Assembly: GCA_938042195.1 (NCBI GenBank) | Contig: CALIRQ010000015.1 | Span: forward strand, 1 to 61,290 | Length of the DNA: 61,290 nt | Reading direction: 5' to 3' | From: an uncultured archaeon | GTDB taxonomy: Archaea > Thermoproteota > Bathyarchaeia > 40CM-2-53-6 > CALIRQ01 | Shown here: positions 7,904 through 18,252 of the stretch, piece by piece | Layout: each line of letters starts with the position of its first letter | Numbering within the stretch: position 1 is the stretch's first letter | Made by a program: the position numbers and the translations under genes | Notes under the pieces: model-generated | What the model was told of the DNA's origin: nothing | The model's database searches: none | What the model saw: the letters and a program-made list of their open reading frames with translations, nothing else

Positions 7904-8956
7904 TTGAAGGTTGGGATAATAGGGGGTTCGGGATATGGCGGCGGGGAACTGCTGAGGATATTGCTATTCCACCAAAACGTGGAGGTCTCCGCCGTCACCT
8001 CCAGGCCGTACGCCGGGGAGTTCGTCTTCAGGGTTCATCCGAACCTCAGGGGATTGACCCAGCTCAAATTCGTGAAGCCGGATCCGGAGGCGATCGCGAA
8101 TACATGCGATCTGGTCTTCACCTCGTTGCCCCATGGCGCCTCGGTGAAATTCGTCCCCCTGCTCCTCGAGCTCGGCCTGAAGGTCATAGACTTGGGGGCG
8201 GACTTCAGGCTAAAGGATCCCAAGGATTACGAGATCTGGTACGGATGGAAGCACGAGCGCCCGGAGCTCTTGGAAAGGGCCGTCTTCGGCCTCCCGGAGC
8301 TCCACAGGGATGAGATAAAGAATGCCGATCTGGTTGCATGCCCCGGCTGCATGGCCAACGCCTCGATCTTGGGCTTGGCACCCCTCATCAAGGCCGGGGT
8401 CGTGGATAGGGATAGGATCGTCGTCGATGCGAAGATGGGCACATCGGGTGCTGGCGCGAAGCCCACGCCGGCCGGGCATCACCCGGAAAAATATAACAGC
8501 ATTAGGGCCTACAAGCCCGTGGGGCATAGGCATACGGCCGAGATAATCCAAGAGCTGAGCTCCTTGGGGGGTAAGAGGGTCTCCGTGTCTTTCTCAGCGC
8601 ACTCCGTCAATATGGCCAGGGGGATATTGGCGACGATCCACGCCTTCCACCCGGGAGATCTAAAGGAACCGGACATTTGGAGGATCTATAGATCCGCCTA
8701 TCAAGGGGAGCCGTTCATAAGGCTCGTGAAGGATAGGAAGGCGCTCCACGGGCTCCCGGATCCCAAGAACGTCATGGGATCGAACTTCTGTGACATAGGG
8801 TTCGAATTGGACCCCCATTCGAATAGGCTGGTCGTCCTATCGGCCATAGATAACTTGGTGAAGGGGGCGGCCGGGACGGCGGTGCATTGCATGAACATAA
8901 TGATGGGATTCGATGAGCGCGAGGGCTTGATGCTCCCACCGCTCCGCCCGCTGTGA
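7904..8956 (+). CDS. lysY: LysW-aminoadipyl-phosphate reductase (ArgC-like)
   Basis: A 350-residue NADPH-dependent acyl-phosphate reductase, reducing LysW-gamma-aminoadipyl phosphate to the semialdehyde. It has the N-terminal dinucleotide fold VGIIGGSGYGGGELLRILL, FTSLPHGAS, the active-site cysteine in VACPGCMANA, and a catalytic His region (GHRHTAEI). Length and order match ArgC/LysY. The start is TTG 7904, 22 bases after lysX. In Sulfolobus LysY also acts on the LysW-glutamate route to ornithine; the argF gene in this window suggests the same, by inference. Confidence 0.93.
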   Translation: MKVGIIGGSGYGGGELLRILLFHQNVEVSAVTSRPYAGEFVFRVHPNLRGLTQLKFVKPDPEAIANTCDLVFTSLPHGASVKFVPLLLELGLKVIDLGADFRLKDPKDYEIWYGWKHERPELLERAVFGLPELHRDEIKNADLVACPGCMANASILGLAPLIKAGVVDRDRIVVDAKMGTSGAGAKPTPAGHHPEKYNSIRAYKPVGHRHTAEIIQELSSLGGKRVSVSFSAHSVNMARGILATIHAFHPGDLKEPDIWRIYRSAYQGEPFIRLVKDRKALHGLPDPKNVMGSNFCDIGFELDPHSNRLVVLSAIDNLVKGAAGTAVHCMNIMMGFDEREGLMLPPLRPL

Positions 8957-8962
8957 TCTCCG

Positions 8963-9769
8963 ATGCTGATCGTCGTAAAGATCGGCGGGAGCCTCTTGGA
9001 ATCCTCGATCCCGGAGGGGTTCCTCGGGGACGTTAAGAACGCCCTCGAGAGGTCCCGCTTGATCTTGGTCCACGGCGGGGGGAAGATCGTGACGAACCTC
9101 GCCGCTAAGCTCGGCAAGGAGCAATTATTCGTCACATCGCCCCAGGGCTTCAGGAGCCGATATACGGATAAGGAGACGGTGGAGATATACGCCATGGGCA
9201 TGGCGGGGCTCGCGAACAAGGGCCTCGTTTCGGCCCTGGCGAGCAAAGGGATCCCCGCGGTCGGCATAAGCGGGCTCGATGGGCTCTTGATAAGGGCTAG
9301 GAGGAAGAAGGACCTAATAATAGTGGATGAGAGGGGGAGGAAGAAGCGCATAGATGGAGGTTATACGGGCACCATAGTGGAGGTTAATGCCAAGCTCCTC
9401 GAGGCCCTCCTCGATGGCGGCTTCCTCCCGGTCGTGGCGCCCTTGGCCATTGGGGAGGAATTCGAGTTCTTGAATGTGGATGGGGATAGGGCGGCGGCCC
9501 AGATAGCGGGGGCCATGGGGGCCGACCTCTTGGTTCTGCTGACGGACGTGAAGGGCCTCATGTTGGATGGAGAATTGATTCCCAAGCTCACCAAGGACGA
9601 GGCTGAGGAGATCCTGGGGAGGATCGGTCCGGGCATGATAACCAAGGTACACGCAGCGATACAAGCGATCGAGAAGGGGGTCGGGAAGGTCGTTATCGGA
9701 TCCGGCCAGGAGCCGGAACCGATAAGAGCCGCTGTGGAACTGGGCATGGGCACGGTGATCGTTCGTTGA
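8963..9769 (+). CDS. lysZ: LysW-aminoadipate kinase (ArgB-like)
   Basis: A 268-residue amino-acid kinase family member phosphorylating LysW-gamma-aminoadipate. N-terminal VVKIGGSLLE and LVHGGGKIV glycine loops, ATP-site segment LTDVKGLMLDGELIPKL, and GMITKVHAA near the C-terminus match ArgB/LysZ. It starts with ATG six bases after lysY, and its TGA overlaps the TTG start of lysJ, a sign of coupled translation. Confidence 0.93.
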   Translation: MLIVVKIGGSLLESSIPEGFLGDVKNALERSRLILVHGGGKIVTNLAAKLGKEQLFVTSPQGFRSRYTDKETVEIYAMGMAGLANKGLVSALASKGIPAVGISGLDGLLIRARRKKDLIIVDERGRKKRIDGGYTGTIVEVNAKLLEALLDGGFLPVVAPLAIGEEFEFLNVDGDRAAAQIAGAMGADLLVLLTDVKGLMLDGELIPKLTKDEAEEILGRIGPGMITKVHAAIQAIEKGVGKVVIGSGQEPEPIRAAVELGMGTVIVR

Positions 9770-10995
9770 AGGCGGATGAAGCCATCTCCATCGAACAAAG
9801 GCTCATGGCGAGCGTGTATTCGAAGAGGCCCGTGGTGGCAGTTAGGGGAAAGGGGGCGAGGATATGGGATTCGGAGGGCAGGGAGTACATAGATTGCATG
9901 GGCAGCTACGGCGTGAGCATAATAGGCCATTGCCATCCGAAGCTCGTCGAGGCCATATGCCGCCAAGCCAGCGAGCTGATCTCCTGTCACGGCTCGCTAT
10001 ACAACGACAAGAGGTCGGAATTTCTGGAGAAGCTCTCGAGGGTGACCCCAAAGGGAGTCGATAGGGCGTTCCTTGGGAACAGCGGGGCCGAGGCGGTCGA
10101 ATGCGCCCTGAAGCTCGCGAGGAAGTATACCGGGAGGAAGGAGATAATCGCCATGATGGGCGCCTTCCACGGGAAGACCATGGGAGCGCTCTCGGCCACA
10201 TGGGATAAGAAATACAGGGCCCCATTCGAGCCCCTCGTCCCGGGCATAAGGCATGTACCATTCGGCAACTTGGAGAGGTTAAGGGAGGCGATCTCGCCCG
10301 AAACGGCGGCGGTCATAGTCGAGCCGATCCAAGGGGAGGGGGGGATCAAGCTCCCGCCGGAGGGATATCTGAAGGGCGTTAGGGATCTATGCGATGAGAA
10401 GGGCATCCTGCTCATCTTGGACGAGATCCAAACGGGGCTCGGCAGGACCGGGAGGATGTTCGCCTGCGAGCATTGGTCCGTCGTGCCGGATATAATGTGC
10501 ATAGGGAAGGCGATCGCGGGCGGGATCCCGATGGGCGTTACGGTCGCTAAGGAGGAGGTCATGTCGGCCCTTAAAAGGGGAGAGCACACCAGCACGTTCG
10601 GCGGCAACCCCCTCGCCTGCGCCGCCGCATCGGCCACCTTGGACATAATAACCGGCGAGGGATTGCCGGAGAGGGCCTCCCGCTTGGGGCCCCGCCTGAT
10701 GGAGGGACTCCTCGCCCTCAAGGAGAGGCATAACGCCATCCGCGAGGTTAGGGGGATGGGATTAATGATCGGCATCGAGATGAAGCACGACGTCTATAAT
10801 GTGATAATGAAATCCTTGGAGAAGGGCCTCCTCATCCTCGACGCCGGCAGGAACGTGCTGCGCTTCCTCCCGCCTTTGGTGATCGAGGAGGCCCAGCTGG
10901 ATAGGGCCATTGGGATATTGGACGAGGCCATGGGGGATGTCGCCGGCGGAGAAACGGGCGGTAGAGTTCCTGATAGAGCTGCTGAGGGAATATAG
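9766..10995 (+). CDS. lysJ: LysW-aminoadipate semialdehyde transaminase (ArgD-like)
   Basis: A 409-residue class III PLP aminotransferase. Signature segments are VRGKGARIWDSEGREYIDCM, GNSGAEAVECALKLARK, MMGAFHGKTMGALSAT, the PLP Asp in LILDEIQTGLGRTG and the Schiff-base lysine in MCIGKAIAGGIPMG. It transfers an amino group from glutamate to LysW-aminoadipate semialdehyde. The TTG start overlaps the lysZ stop as TTGA. Its 3' end overlaps the lysK start by about 59 bases. Confidence 0.94.
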   Translation: MKADEAISIEQRLMASVYSKRPVVAVRGKGARIWDSEGREYIDCMGSYGVSIIGHCHPKLVEAICRQASELISCHGSLYNDKRSEFLEKLSRVTPKGVDRAFLGNSGAEAVECALKLARKYTGRKEIIAMMGAFHGKTMGALSATWDKKYRAPFEPLVPGIRHVPFGNLERLREAISPETAAVIVEPIQGEGGIKLPPEGYLKGVRDLCDEKGILLILDEIQTGLGRTGRMFACEHWSVVPDIMCIGKAIAGGIPMGVTVAKEEVMSALKRGEHTSTFGGNPLACAAASATLDIITGEGLPERASRLGPRLMEGLLALKERHNAIREVRGMGLMIGIEMKHDVYNVIMKSLEKGLLILDAGRNVLRFLPPLVIEEAQLDRAIGILDEAMGDVAGGETGGRVPDRAAEGI

Positions 10996-12070
10996 CCCAT
11001 TCGGGCAAGAGGGCCCGGCATCGGACCTGATCTTGGGCGAGATGGCGGAGCTCGGGATCAGGGCCAAAAGGGATGAGGTCGGGAACGTAATAGGGGAGGT
11101 GGGCAGCGGGGCGCACCCGGCCCTGCTCCTCTGCGGCCATATGGACACGGTCCCTGGCTTCATACCGGTGAGGATGGAGGGGGGAGCCTTATACGGCAGG
11201 GGGGCGGTCGATGCGAAATCCTCGTTGGCATCGATGATCCTATCTGCCGGGGCCCTGGCGGAGGAGGGAATCGATGGCCGGATAATCGTGGCCTGCGTTG
11301 TGGACGAGGAGGGAGAGGGGAGGGGAATAAAGAACCTCATGAAGGGCCGATTGGACGTGGATTACGCGATCTTCGGCGAGCCGAGCGGGGTTTCGAACGT
11401 GACGATAGGCTATAAGGGGAGCATGAGGATAATCCTCAGGGTCGGGACGGAGCCCGGCCATTCATCGGCCCCTTGGTTATTCGAGAACGCCATAGAGAGG
11501 GCGTTCGAGCTGTGGGGGGCCTTTAAGGACTTCCACCTCCCGGGCGAGGACTTGGGCAGCAAGTTCTACTCAATCACCTCATGCCTCATGAAGATCCGGG
11601 GGGGCTCCGATTCCACGTCGGTCCCATCGGAATGCGACCTGACCATAGACCTGAGGTTTCCGCCCCAGATATCGATCGAGGCGATATTTTCGAAGGCCGA
11701 GGAGCTAGTGGATAAGTTCGAGGGGGAGCACCCGAGGGTTAGCGTCGATTTGGAATTTGGGGATATAACCAAGCCCTTCGAGGCCGATAGGAGATCCCCG
11801 CTCGTTAGGGCCCTATCTTGGGCCATAAGGACCACATTGGGGAAGCAACCCACCCTGCTCAGGAAGACGGGCACCGCGGACCTCAACGTCCTCGCGGAGA
11901 TCCTTAGGATCCCCATGGTCGCCTATGGCCCCGGGGATTCCCGATTGGATCATACGCCGCATGAGCGCATAGATATACGGGAGTATTTGGATAGCATCAA
12001 GGTATACAAGGCGGCGATCAGGAGGCTATTCGAATTACATCATGCCGAATCGGGAGAGGGCGTCCCTTAG
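10937..12070 (+). CDS. lysK: LysW-lysine carboxypeptidase (M20 family)
   Basis: A 377-residue M20-family zinc hydrolase that releases lysine (or ornithine) from LysW. Metal-site segments are LCGHMDTVPGF, GRGAVDAKSSLASMI with catalytic Asp, VVDEEGEGRGIKN and FGEPSG; the C-terminal metal His is in DHTPHERIDI. The ATG at 10937 is chosen because the enzyme fold begins there; an in-frame ATG at 10910 lies deeper inside lysJ. It is the last gene of the operon and overlaps the convergent protease gene by 36 bases. Confidence 0.92.
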   Translation: MSPAEKRAVEFLIELLREYSPFGQEGPASDLILGEMAELGIRAKRDEVGNVIGEVGSGAHPALLLCGHMDTVPGFIPVRMEGGALYGRGAVDAKSSLASMILSAGALAEEGIDGRIIVACVVDEEGEGRGIKNLMKGRLDVDYAIFGEPSGVSNVTIGYKGSMRIILRVGTEPGHSSAPWLFENAIERAFELWGAFKDFHLPGEDLGSKFYSITSCLMKIRGGSDSTSVPSECDLTIDLRFPPQISIEAIFSKAEELVDKFEGEHPRVSVDLEFGDITKPFEADRRSPLVRALSWAIRTTLGKQPTLLRKTGTADLNVLAEILRIPMVAYGPGDSRLDHTPHERIDIREYLDSIKVYKAAIRRLFELHHAESGEGVP

Positions 12071-12526
12071 GATTTCGACCAAGCGCCAGAGGGATGCCCG
12101 GAGCTCATCGCTTAACCCCTCCCCAAGCCCCAAGTCCTTCGGCTGTACGGCCAACACGGCGACCTTGGCCCCGGTCTCCATCTCCAAGTACTTCGATAGG
12201 ACCTTAAGGGGCAGGGAATGGGTGGATATGGGGGTCCCAACGGTTTCGCCCGCGCCGAACAGCCTCGCCTCCCCCGGATCCCCTTGGAAATCCGCGGCGT
12301 CCACCAATAGTATATGCGTGGGGCGGAACTCGGCCACCTTCCAAGCGAAGCTCTCCGGGATCGTTTCGCAATTCAGGACGAGGACCCGCCCCGGGACCTT
12401 GCCCTCCAGGGCCTTCGCGACCTCGACGCCTATGGCATCATCCCTCCTTATCGGGTTCCCGATCCCGAGGATCGCGACCCCCTTGGCCCCCTCGAGCCAT
12501 TTAGCCAGATCCGAGCGCAACCCCAC
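12035..12526 (-). CDS. Hydrogenase maturation-type endopeptidase (M52, HycI/HyaD family)
   Basis: A 163-residue M52-family protease. It has AILGIGNPIRRDDAIGVEVA (nickel-binding Asp after GNP), ILLVDAADFQGDPGEA (second metal Asp) and STHSLPLKVLSKYL with a conserved His. Members trim the C-terminus of NiFe-hydrogenase large subunits after nickel insertion. No hydrogenase large subunit lies in the window, but an FrhB-type gene is divergent from it. The GTG start at 12526 follows GAGGGGAGG, with an AATTTATTG promoter element about 25 bases further upstream. Confidence 0.85.
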   Translation of the reverse strand: MGLRSDLAKWLEGAKGVAILGIGNPIRRDDAIGVEVAKALEGKVPGRVLVLNCETIPESFAWKVAEFRPTHILLVDAADFQGDPGEARLFGAGETVGTPISTHSLPLKVLSKYLEMETGAKVAVLAVQPKDLGLGEGLSDELRASLWRLVEILRDALSRFGMM

Positions 12527-12594
12527 GGCCCTCCCCTCAGCAATCAATAAATTTGTAGTTGCCGGAAGATAAGGGCTTCCAAGGGGGATCCGCC

Positions 12595-13650
12595 TTGCAA
12601 GCGAGGCCAAAGATCTGGGGGAATTTGTTGGCGGAGGTCGTTAGGGCGGGGCTATGCACCCGATGCAGCGCCTGCGCTGCATCGTGTCCCGTGGATGCCC
12701 TGGACATGGCCGGCCCAAACGGGGATCCTATTCTGACCGGGCGTTGCGTGCTTTGCCAAATATGCTATCACGTCTGCCCTAGGACCGGGATATCGATCTC
12801 CGAGATCGAGAGGAGGATATTCGGCAGGAATAGGAAGCCGGAGGAGGAGTTAGGCATCTACATGAGCGCCTATTCGATGAGGGCTAGGGATAGGGAGCTG
12901 TTGCACAGCTGCCAGGACGGCGGGGCCGCCAGCGCCCTCTTGGGATACGCGCTCAGCTCCGGGATCATCGAGGAGGCGATTGTCGTGGATAGGGACGAGA
13001 GCTGGACCCCGATCCCGAGGATCGCCACCGGGCCCGCGGATGCGTCGACCTGCGCGGGATCGAAGTTCGTCGTAGCGCCGACGATCTTCAAGGCCAAGGA
13101 GGCCTTTCTGGGATTTCCCAACTCCAAGATAGCCATAGTCGCCCTGCCCTGCCAAATCCAATCAATAAGGAAGATGCAGACCTCCCATTTCACATACGCC
13201 AAGCTATCGGAGAGGATCGCCCTCACCTTCGGCCTTTTCTGCACGAGGGCCTTCACCCGGGATGGGCTCCCGAGGGCGCTCTCCGAGGCCGGGATAGATC
13301 CCAGAAGCGCCTCAAGGATTATCGCGAGGGGCTCGGAGCTCAAGATCCGGGTTAGCGATGGCGAGGTTTCTTTGCCGATCGCGAGAATCGGCCCCCACCT
13401 CATGGGCTCCTGCGATTACTGCATAGATTTCGCCTCGGAGTTGGCCGACGTTTCCCTCGGATCGACCGGCTCGGAGATCGGCTGGACGACCGTCATCGCG
13501 AGATCCAAGCTCGGCGATGAGCTCGTTAGGGGGGCCATCGAATCCGGCGCGGTCGAATTCAAGCCCTTGGGCGAGGAGGGGTTGCGGGCGATAATGGAGA
13601 GATCGCGAAAGAAGAGGGAAAGGGACGCGAGCAAATACATCAGGGATTAG
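12595..13650 (+). CDS. FrhB/FdhB-type F420-dependent oxidoreductase beta subunit
   Basis: A 351-residue iron-sulfur flavoprotein of the coenzyme F420 hydrogenase/dehydrogenase beta subunit family. The N-terminus holds two 4Fe-4S motifs: CTRCSACAASCPVDAL and CVLCQICYHVCPRTG. Then come FrhB segments ALPCQIQSIRKMQ, LTFGLFCTRAF and a C-terminal CDYCIDFASELADVSLG motif. It probably shuttles electrons between FeS clusters, FAD and F420. The partner is unknown because no hydrogenase subunit adjoins it. TTG 12595 is preferred for its AAGGGGG ribosome-binding site; TTG 12559 is in frame upstream. Confidence 0.88.
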   Translation: MQARPKIWGNLLAEVVRAGLCTRCSACAASCPVDALDMAGPNGDPILTGRCVLCQICYHVCPRTGISISEIERRIFGRNRKPEEELGIYMSAYSMRARDRELLHSCQDGGAASALLGYALSSGIIEEAIVVDRDESWTPIPRIATGPADASTCAGSKFVVAPTIFKAKEAFLGFPNSKIAIVALPCQIQSIRKMQTSHFTYAKLSERIALTFGLFCTRAFTRDGLPRALSEAGIDPRSASRIIARGSELKIRVSDGEVSLPIARIGPHLMGSCDYCIDFASELADVSLGSTGSEIGWTTVIARSKLGDELVRGAIESGAVEFKPLGEEGLRAIMERSRKKRERDASKYIRD

Positions 13651-14090
13651 CCCGTCCCCATCGCCCCTATGGCCAAGGAATACTGCGTCGAGGTCCTAAG
13701 CGCCCTCCTGAGGGCGGCTACCTGCGGCCTATAGAGGATTATCCTCCCATTCCGAACCGTTGGCTCCATCCCCAAGGCGCGCCTAACGACCTTCAGCTCG
13801 GCGCCGCTGCTGAGAGCGATTGAGGCCTCGCTCGACGAAGGCGTAAGCTCTATCAAGATGGGCAGTAGGAGACCATCCGCCTCATCGGCCCCGAGGATGC
13901 CGGCGAGGTATTCGAGCTCCCTCCTCTTGAAATGGTGCGCCGTTCCATCGTTGCAGATCACGTGGGGGCGCCCCTCCGCCAAGAGCTGGCGGAGGCTCTT
14001 CCTCTCCCTGGGCAGGTGGGAGCTCAAGATCCCCAACTCCCTCCTCAAGCGCTCGTAGATCCCCTCCCCATGAGCATCGATCGCCTCCAA
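13647..14090 (-). CDS. UPF0216 (DUF61) family protein
   Basis: A 147-residue protein of the archaeal UPF0216 family. Conserved blocks are LSSHLPRERKSLRQLL, VICNDGTAHHFKRRELEYLA, LPILIEL and IILYRPQVAALRRALRTST near the C-terminus. Function is unknown. TTG 14090 starts three bases after the A-ATPase subunit D stop, so it appears to be the last gene of the ATPase transcript. Confidence 0.85.
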   Translation of the reverse strand: MEAIDAHGEGIYERLRRELGILSSHLPRERKSLRQLLAEGRPHVICNDGTAHHFKRRELEYLAGILGADEADGLLLPILIELTPSSSEASIALSSGAELKVVRRALGMEPTVRNGRIILYRPQVAALRRALRTSTQYSLAIGAMGTG

Positions 14091-14093
14091 ACC

Positions 14094-14735
14094 TCATCGC
14101 CTCGAGAGGATTATCTTGAGCCTCTTCAGCCTGACCTTCTCCTCCCTTTCCCTCTCCTCGAACTTCATCTGGAGGTATTTTATCGATGCCATTATCCTCG
14201 GGATCAATATATGCTCCAGGGCGTTCGTGATCCTCTTCGCCCGGCCTATCTCGAAGCCCAAAAGGTCCAAGGTCTTCTTCATCTCGCCGAGCTCCACCAT
14301 TATCTCCAAGGACTCCTCGAAGAGCCTCGCCGCCTCATCCAGGTAGGCCGATGTATCGAATAGCGAATAGCCCCTCTCCGATGCCCTCCTCCTGATGCCC
14401 TCCGCCTCCAGCATGGGGCAGCGTACTCCCATCACGTTCTTGGTGGAGGCGGAGATCTTCAGATCCCTCTCAGCGACCAGGCACTCCCTATCCAGCTGCT
14501 CACTCCCGTGCTGGCCCAAGGCCAGCCCGAGCGCCCTATAGGCCTCCCCCATCTTCTCAACCAACCTCTCCCTGAGCTCCACGTTCTCCTTGGCCACCTG
14601 TAGGAACTCCATGGTGAGGATCAATAGCCTATCCTTGACTATGCTATGGACCCTCTTGGCCAAGGAGAGCCTCCGCTTCAGCCTTATGAGCTCTATCTTG
14701 GTCGGCCTTACCCTAATGAGCCTCTGTTGCGACAC
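14094..14735 (-). CDS. atpD: A-type ATPase subunit D
   Basis: A 213-residue central-stalk coiled-coil subunit. The N-terminal [20 protein letters not shown] is the family hallmark, followed by a long helix and a C-terminal helix [20 protein letters not shown]. It forms the rotor axle with subunit F inside the A3B3 hexamer. Its start overlaps the end of atpB by 23 bases. Confidence 0.95.
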   Translation of the reverse strand: MSQQRLIRVRPTKIELIRLKRRLSLAKRVHSIVKDRLLILTMEFLQVAKENVELRERLVEKMGEAYRALGLALGQHGSEQLDRECLVAERDLKISASTKNVMGVRCPMLEAEGIRRRASERGYSLFDTSAYLDEAARLFEESLEIMVELGEMKKTLDLLGFEIGRAKRITNALEHILIPRIMASIKYLQMKFEEREREEKVRLKRLKIILSRR

Positions 14736-16140
14736 GCCCCCTTCCGCCGTAAGCCGGATGATACTTCCCTATGAACTCCTCGGGTATTAGCTTGAGGTCC
14801 CCCTCGGGCAACATGGAGAGGATATCCCAAGCGATTCCCAATGTCGTCTCTATATCCCTCCTCTCGAACTCGCCTTGGGATATGAACCTCCTCTCGAACT
14901 CGTCCGCGAACTTCAGGTATACCCTATCCCTCTCGGTGAGGCTCTCCGTCCCGACGATCGTGGAGATCTCCCTGAGGTAGTTCCCCTCCGAATAGGCGGC
15001 ATAGAGTTGCATGAAGACGCCCCTATGATCCTCCCTCGTCTTGCCGGGCCCGATCCCCTCCTTCATCATCCTCGACAGCGATAGGAATACGTCCATCGGC
15101 GGGTAGATGCCCTTCCTCTCGAGCCCCCTGGATAGGACCAGCTGCCCCTCGGTTATATACCCGGTCAGGTCCGGTATGGGATGGGTTATGTCGTCGTCGG
15201 GCATCGTTATGACGGGCATTATGGTAACCGAGCCCCTCTTCCCGCTTATCCTCCCGGCCCTCTCGTACATGGTAGCGAGGTCCGTATACATATAGCCCGG
15301 ATACCCCCTCCTGCCCGGTACCTCCTCCCTCATGGCCGAGAGCTCCCTAAGGGCCTCGCAATAATTCGTCATGTCCGCCAATATCACGAGCGCCTGTAAC
15401 CCCTCCCTCCAAGCCAAGAACTCAGCGGCGGTCAGCGCTAGCCTCGGCGTTATCACCCTCTCTATGGTCGGATCCGATGCCGTATTTATGAAGGCCACGG
15501 TCCTCTCGAGCCCGCCGGTGCTCTCCAAGCTCCTCATGAAGAAGGCCGCGTCGTCGTAGCTGATGCCGACCGCCCCGAACACGACCGCGAACCCCTCTCC
15601 CCCTCCCCTTACAGAGGCCTGCCTTATTATCTGGGCCACAACTCTGTTATGCGGAAGGCCGGATCCGCTGAAGATGGGGAGCTTCTGCCCTCTCACGAGC
15701 GAGTTCAGTCCGTCTATCGTGGAGATTCCGGTTTCTATGAACTCCGACGGCGGCTCCCTCGCGGCCGGATTTATCGGCTCGCCGTTTATGTCCAAGTAAT
15801 CCTCCGGCACTATCCTCGGCCCGCCGTCGATCGGATCCCCCCTGCCGTTGAATATCCTGCCGAGCATATCGTTGGAGACGGGTAGCTTCAGGGTTTCGCC
15901 CTTGAACCTGACCCTACAGCCCGTTAGATCGACCTCGCTGACCCCGCCGAAGACTTGGATCACGGTGAACTCCTTGGCGACCTCTATGACCCTCCCGAGC
16001 TTCTCCTCACCGCTTGCGAGGACGACCTCAACGACCTCATCAAACTTGGCGCCCGGGACGCCACCAGTCACCAAGATCGAACCCCTAGCCTCGCGGAGGG
16101 CCCTCGTTTCGACGACGTAGAGCTGCCGCCCTTCCATCAT
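14713..16140 (-). CDS. atpB: A-type ATPase subunit B
   Basis: A 475-residue non-catalytic nucleotide-binding subunit. It carries [35 protein letters not shown] (degenerate P-loop, as expected for B), [15 protein letters not shown] and [16 protein letters not shown]. It alternates with subunit A in the catalytic head. Two adjacent ATGs (16140, 16137) overlap the atpA stop as ATGA; 16140 is used. Confidence 0.96.
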   Translation of the reverse strand: MMEGRQLYVVETRALREARGSILVTGGVPGAKFDEVVEVVLASGEEKLGRVIEVAKEFTVIQVFGGVSEVDLTGCRVRFKGETLKLPVSNDMLGRIFNGRGDPIDGGPRIVPEDYLDINGEPINPAAREPPSEFIETGISTIDGLNSLVRGQKLPIFSGSGLPHNRVVAQIIRQASVRGGGEGFAVVFGAVGISYDDAAFFMRSLESTGGLERTVAFINTASDPTIERVITPRLALTAAEFLAWREGLQALVILADMTNYCEALRELSAMREEVPGRRGYPGYMYTDLATMYERAGRISGKRGSVTIMPVITMPDDDITHPIPDLTGYITEGQLVLSRGLERKGIYPPMDVFLSLSRMMKEGIGPGKTREDHRGVFMQLYAAYSEGNYLREISTIVGTESLTERDRVYLKFADEFERRFISQGEFERRDIETTLGIAWDILSMLPEGDLKLIPEEFIGKYHPAYGGRGRVATEAH

Positions 16141-17870
16141 GCCCTCACCAGCCCCTCCTCCATCTCGGTCCATATCTCCTCGACCTCCTCCTCGAAGACT
16201 TCATTCGGTATCTCCTTCATCCTCGCGATCCTCGTTACCACTGGCAAGCCCTGTATCTCCTTCGCCTGCGCGCCCGCCTCCATGAGCCTTTGGGCCTTAT
16301 CGTAGAAGGCCATTATGGTCTTCATCATCAAATGCGCCTTCCTCGGGGAGCAATATGTATCAACGCTATAGGTGCTCTGCATCAAGAAGTCCTCCCTGAT
16401 CATCCTGGCGATCAGGAGAGTAAGCTTATCCTTCTCCGGTAGGGCCTCGGGCCCAATGAGCCTAACGATCTCTTGGAGCTCCGCCTCCTCCTGCAGGATC
16501 TTGAGGGCCCTATTGCGCATCTCCTTCCACTCCGGCCCTACGTTTTCCTTCCACCACTCCTCCACCTCGTCGGCGTAGAGGCTGTAGCTCGATAGCCAGC
16601 TTATCGCCGGGAAATGCCTCCTATTCGCCAAGGCGACGTCCAAGGCGTATAGGGCCTCCACTATCCTGAGCGTATTCTGGGTCACGGGCTCGCTGAAGTC
16701 GGCCCCAGGCGGGCTCACGGCCCCGACCACCGTCACCGAGCCGACCCTCTCAGGATCGCCGAGGCATTTGACCCTCCCGCTCCTCTCGTAGAAGGACGAT
16801 AGGCTAGAGCCCAGATAGGCTGGGAAACCCTCCTCGCCCGGCATCTCCTCGAGCCTGCCGCCTATCTCCCTCATCGCCTCGGCCCACCTGGATGTGGAAT
16901 CCGCGACGAGGAGGACGTGGTAGCCCATATCCCTGAAGTACTCCGCCATAGTGATCCCGAGGAAGACGCTCGCCTCCCTAGCCACGACGGGCATGTTGGA
17001 CGTATTCGCTATGAATATCTCCTTCTCCATCAGCGGTCTGCCGGTCCTGGGCTCCTTCAGCTCGAGGAAGCTCTTCAGGACGTCCGCCATTTCGTTCCCC
17101 CTCTCCCCGCACCCGATGTATATGTTGACGTGGGTCTGCGCCCATCTCGCGAGCTGCTGCAGCGCCACCGTTTTCCCAGTCCCAAAGCCTCCGGGTATGG
17201 CCCCCTTGCCGCCCAGCGCCATCGGGAACATGTAGTCCATTATCCTCATTCCGGTGACGAGGAGATCGGATGGGTCAAGCCTAGAGGCATAGGGCCTCGG
17301 CCTTCTGACGGGCCATTCATGCATCATCCTTATTTCTCGGCCGCCCTCTAGGATGGCGATCCGTTCCTCAACGGTATAATCGCCCTCCCCCCTCACCTCC
17401 TCGACGACGCCTCGCAGGTTCGGGGGGACTATTATCCTATGCTCAACCAGGGGCGTCTCCTGGACCGTCCCGATGATATCGCCCCCCTTCACCGGATCTC
17501 CCCTCTTGACCCTTGGGACGAAATGCCACTTCTTGTTCCTATCAAGGGCCTTCGCCTTCAGCCCCCTCTTCAGGAACGGACCGATCCCCTCCTTTAGCGT
17601 CATCAGGGCCTTTTGGAGGCCGTCGTAGATGGATCCGATCAAGCCCGGGCCCAGCTCGGCGGTCAAAGGCTTGCCGGAGCCTAGGACCTCGTCTCCGACC
17701 CTCAGTCCCGACGTATCCTCATAAACCTGTATGGTGGCCCTTTCGCCCTCAAGCCCTATGATCTCGCCGAGCAGGGCCTGCTCTCCGACCTCAACCACCT
17801 CGTAGATCTTCGACCCCCTCATCCCATCCGCTATAACTATGGGGCCGGAGACCCTCCATATCTTGCCCAT
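16137..17870 (-). CDS. atpA: A-type ATPase catalytic subunit A
   Basis: A 577-residue catalytic subunit. It has the N-terminal barrel ([16 protein letters not shown]), the A-type insertion near residues 110-190, P-loop [10 protein letters not shown] (227-234 core; the more usual form is GPFGSGKT), [10 protein letters not shown], and [20 protein letters not shown] with the catalytic arginine region. With B it hydrolyses or makes ATP coupled to the membrane rotor. Confidence 0.97.
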   Translation of the reverse strand: MGKIWRVSGPIVIADGMRGSKIYEVVEVGEQALLGEIIGLEGERATIQVYEDTSGLRVGDEVLGSGKPLTAELGPGLIGSIYDGLQKALMTLKEGIGPFLKRGLKAKALDRNKKWHFVPRVKRGDPVKGGDIIGTVQETPLVEHRIIVPPNLRGVVEEVRGEGDYTVEERIAILEGGREIRMMHEWPVRRPRPYASRLDPSDLLVTGMRIMDYMFPMALGGKGAIPGGFGTGKTVALQQLARWAQTHVNIYIGCGERGNEMADVLKSFLELKEPRTGRPLMEKEIFIANTSNMPVVAREASVFLGITMAEYFRDMGYHVLLVADSTSRWAEAMREIGGRLEEMPGEEGFPAYLGSSLSSFYERSGRVKCLGDPERVGSVTVVGAVSPPGADFSEPVTQNTLRIVEALYALDVALANRRHFPAISWLSSYSLYADEVEEWWKENVGPEWKEMRNRALKILQEEAELQEIVRLIGPEALPEKDKLTLLIARMIREDFLMQSTYSVDTYCSPRKAHLMMKTIMAFYDKAQRLMEAGAQAKEIQGLPVVTRIARMKEIPNEVFEEEVEEIWTEMEEGLVRA

Positions 17871-17892
17871 TCCTAGCGCGCCCCCCGAGCCA

Positions 17893-18252
17893 TCAGATCT
17901 CGACCTCGAACCCTATTAGCCTCCTGATGTAGCTTCTGTAAAAGGATTTCACATCGGGCCGCCTCGCCCCGAGCTTGCTGGGGACCTCGAGCACCACCGG
18001 CAGTCCCCTCCTCGCGCTTTCGCTCAATAGGTCAGAAACGTACTTGGCGTAATCCTCGAGCAATATGATCATGCCAACCCCTGGATCCTGCAAGGCCTCC
18101 TTGAGGGCACCCCTCATGCCCTCGATCCCCTCCTCGGTCGGCTCGAACTCGTGGCACCTCTTGAGGCCGGCCAGCCTCAATCCGCGGATCAGGTCGCGAT
18201 CCCCGATCGCGACTAAATCCAATCCCTCGCGGGCGTAATATGCCAACCTCAA
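17893..18252 (-). CDS. atpF: A-type ATPase subunit F
   Basis: A 119-residue Rossmann-like stalk subunit. It starts LAYYAREGLDLVAIGDRDLI and contains LRLAGLKRCHEFEPT and VGMIILLEDYAKYVSDLL. It binds subunit D at the base of the head. The TTG at 18252 is selected because it overlaps the atpC TGA as TTGA and matches the family N-terminus; the frame is open further upstream only because it runs antiphase to atpC. Confidence 0.9.
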   Translation of the reverse strand: MRLAYYAREGLDLVAIGDRDLIRGLRLAGLKRCHEFEPTEEGIEGMRGALKEALQDPGVGMIILLEDYAKYVSDLLSESARRGLPVVLEVPSKLGARRPDVKSFYRSYIRRLIGFEVEI

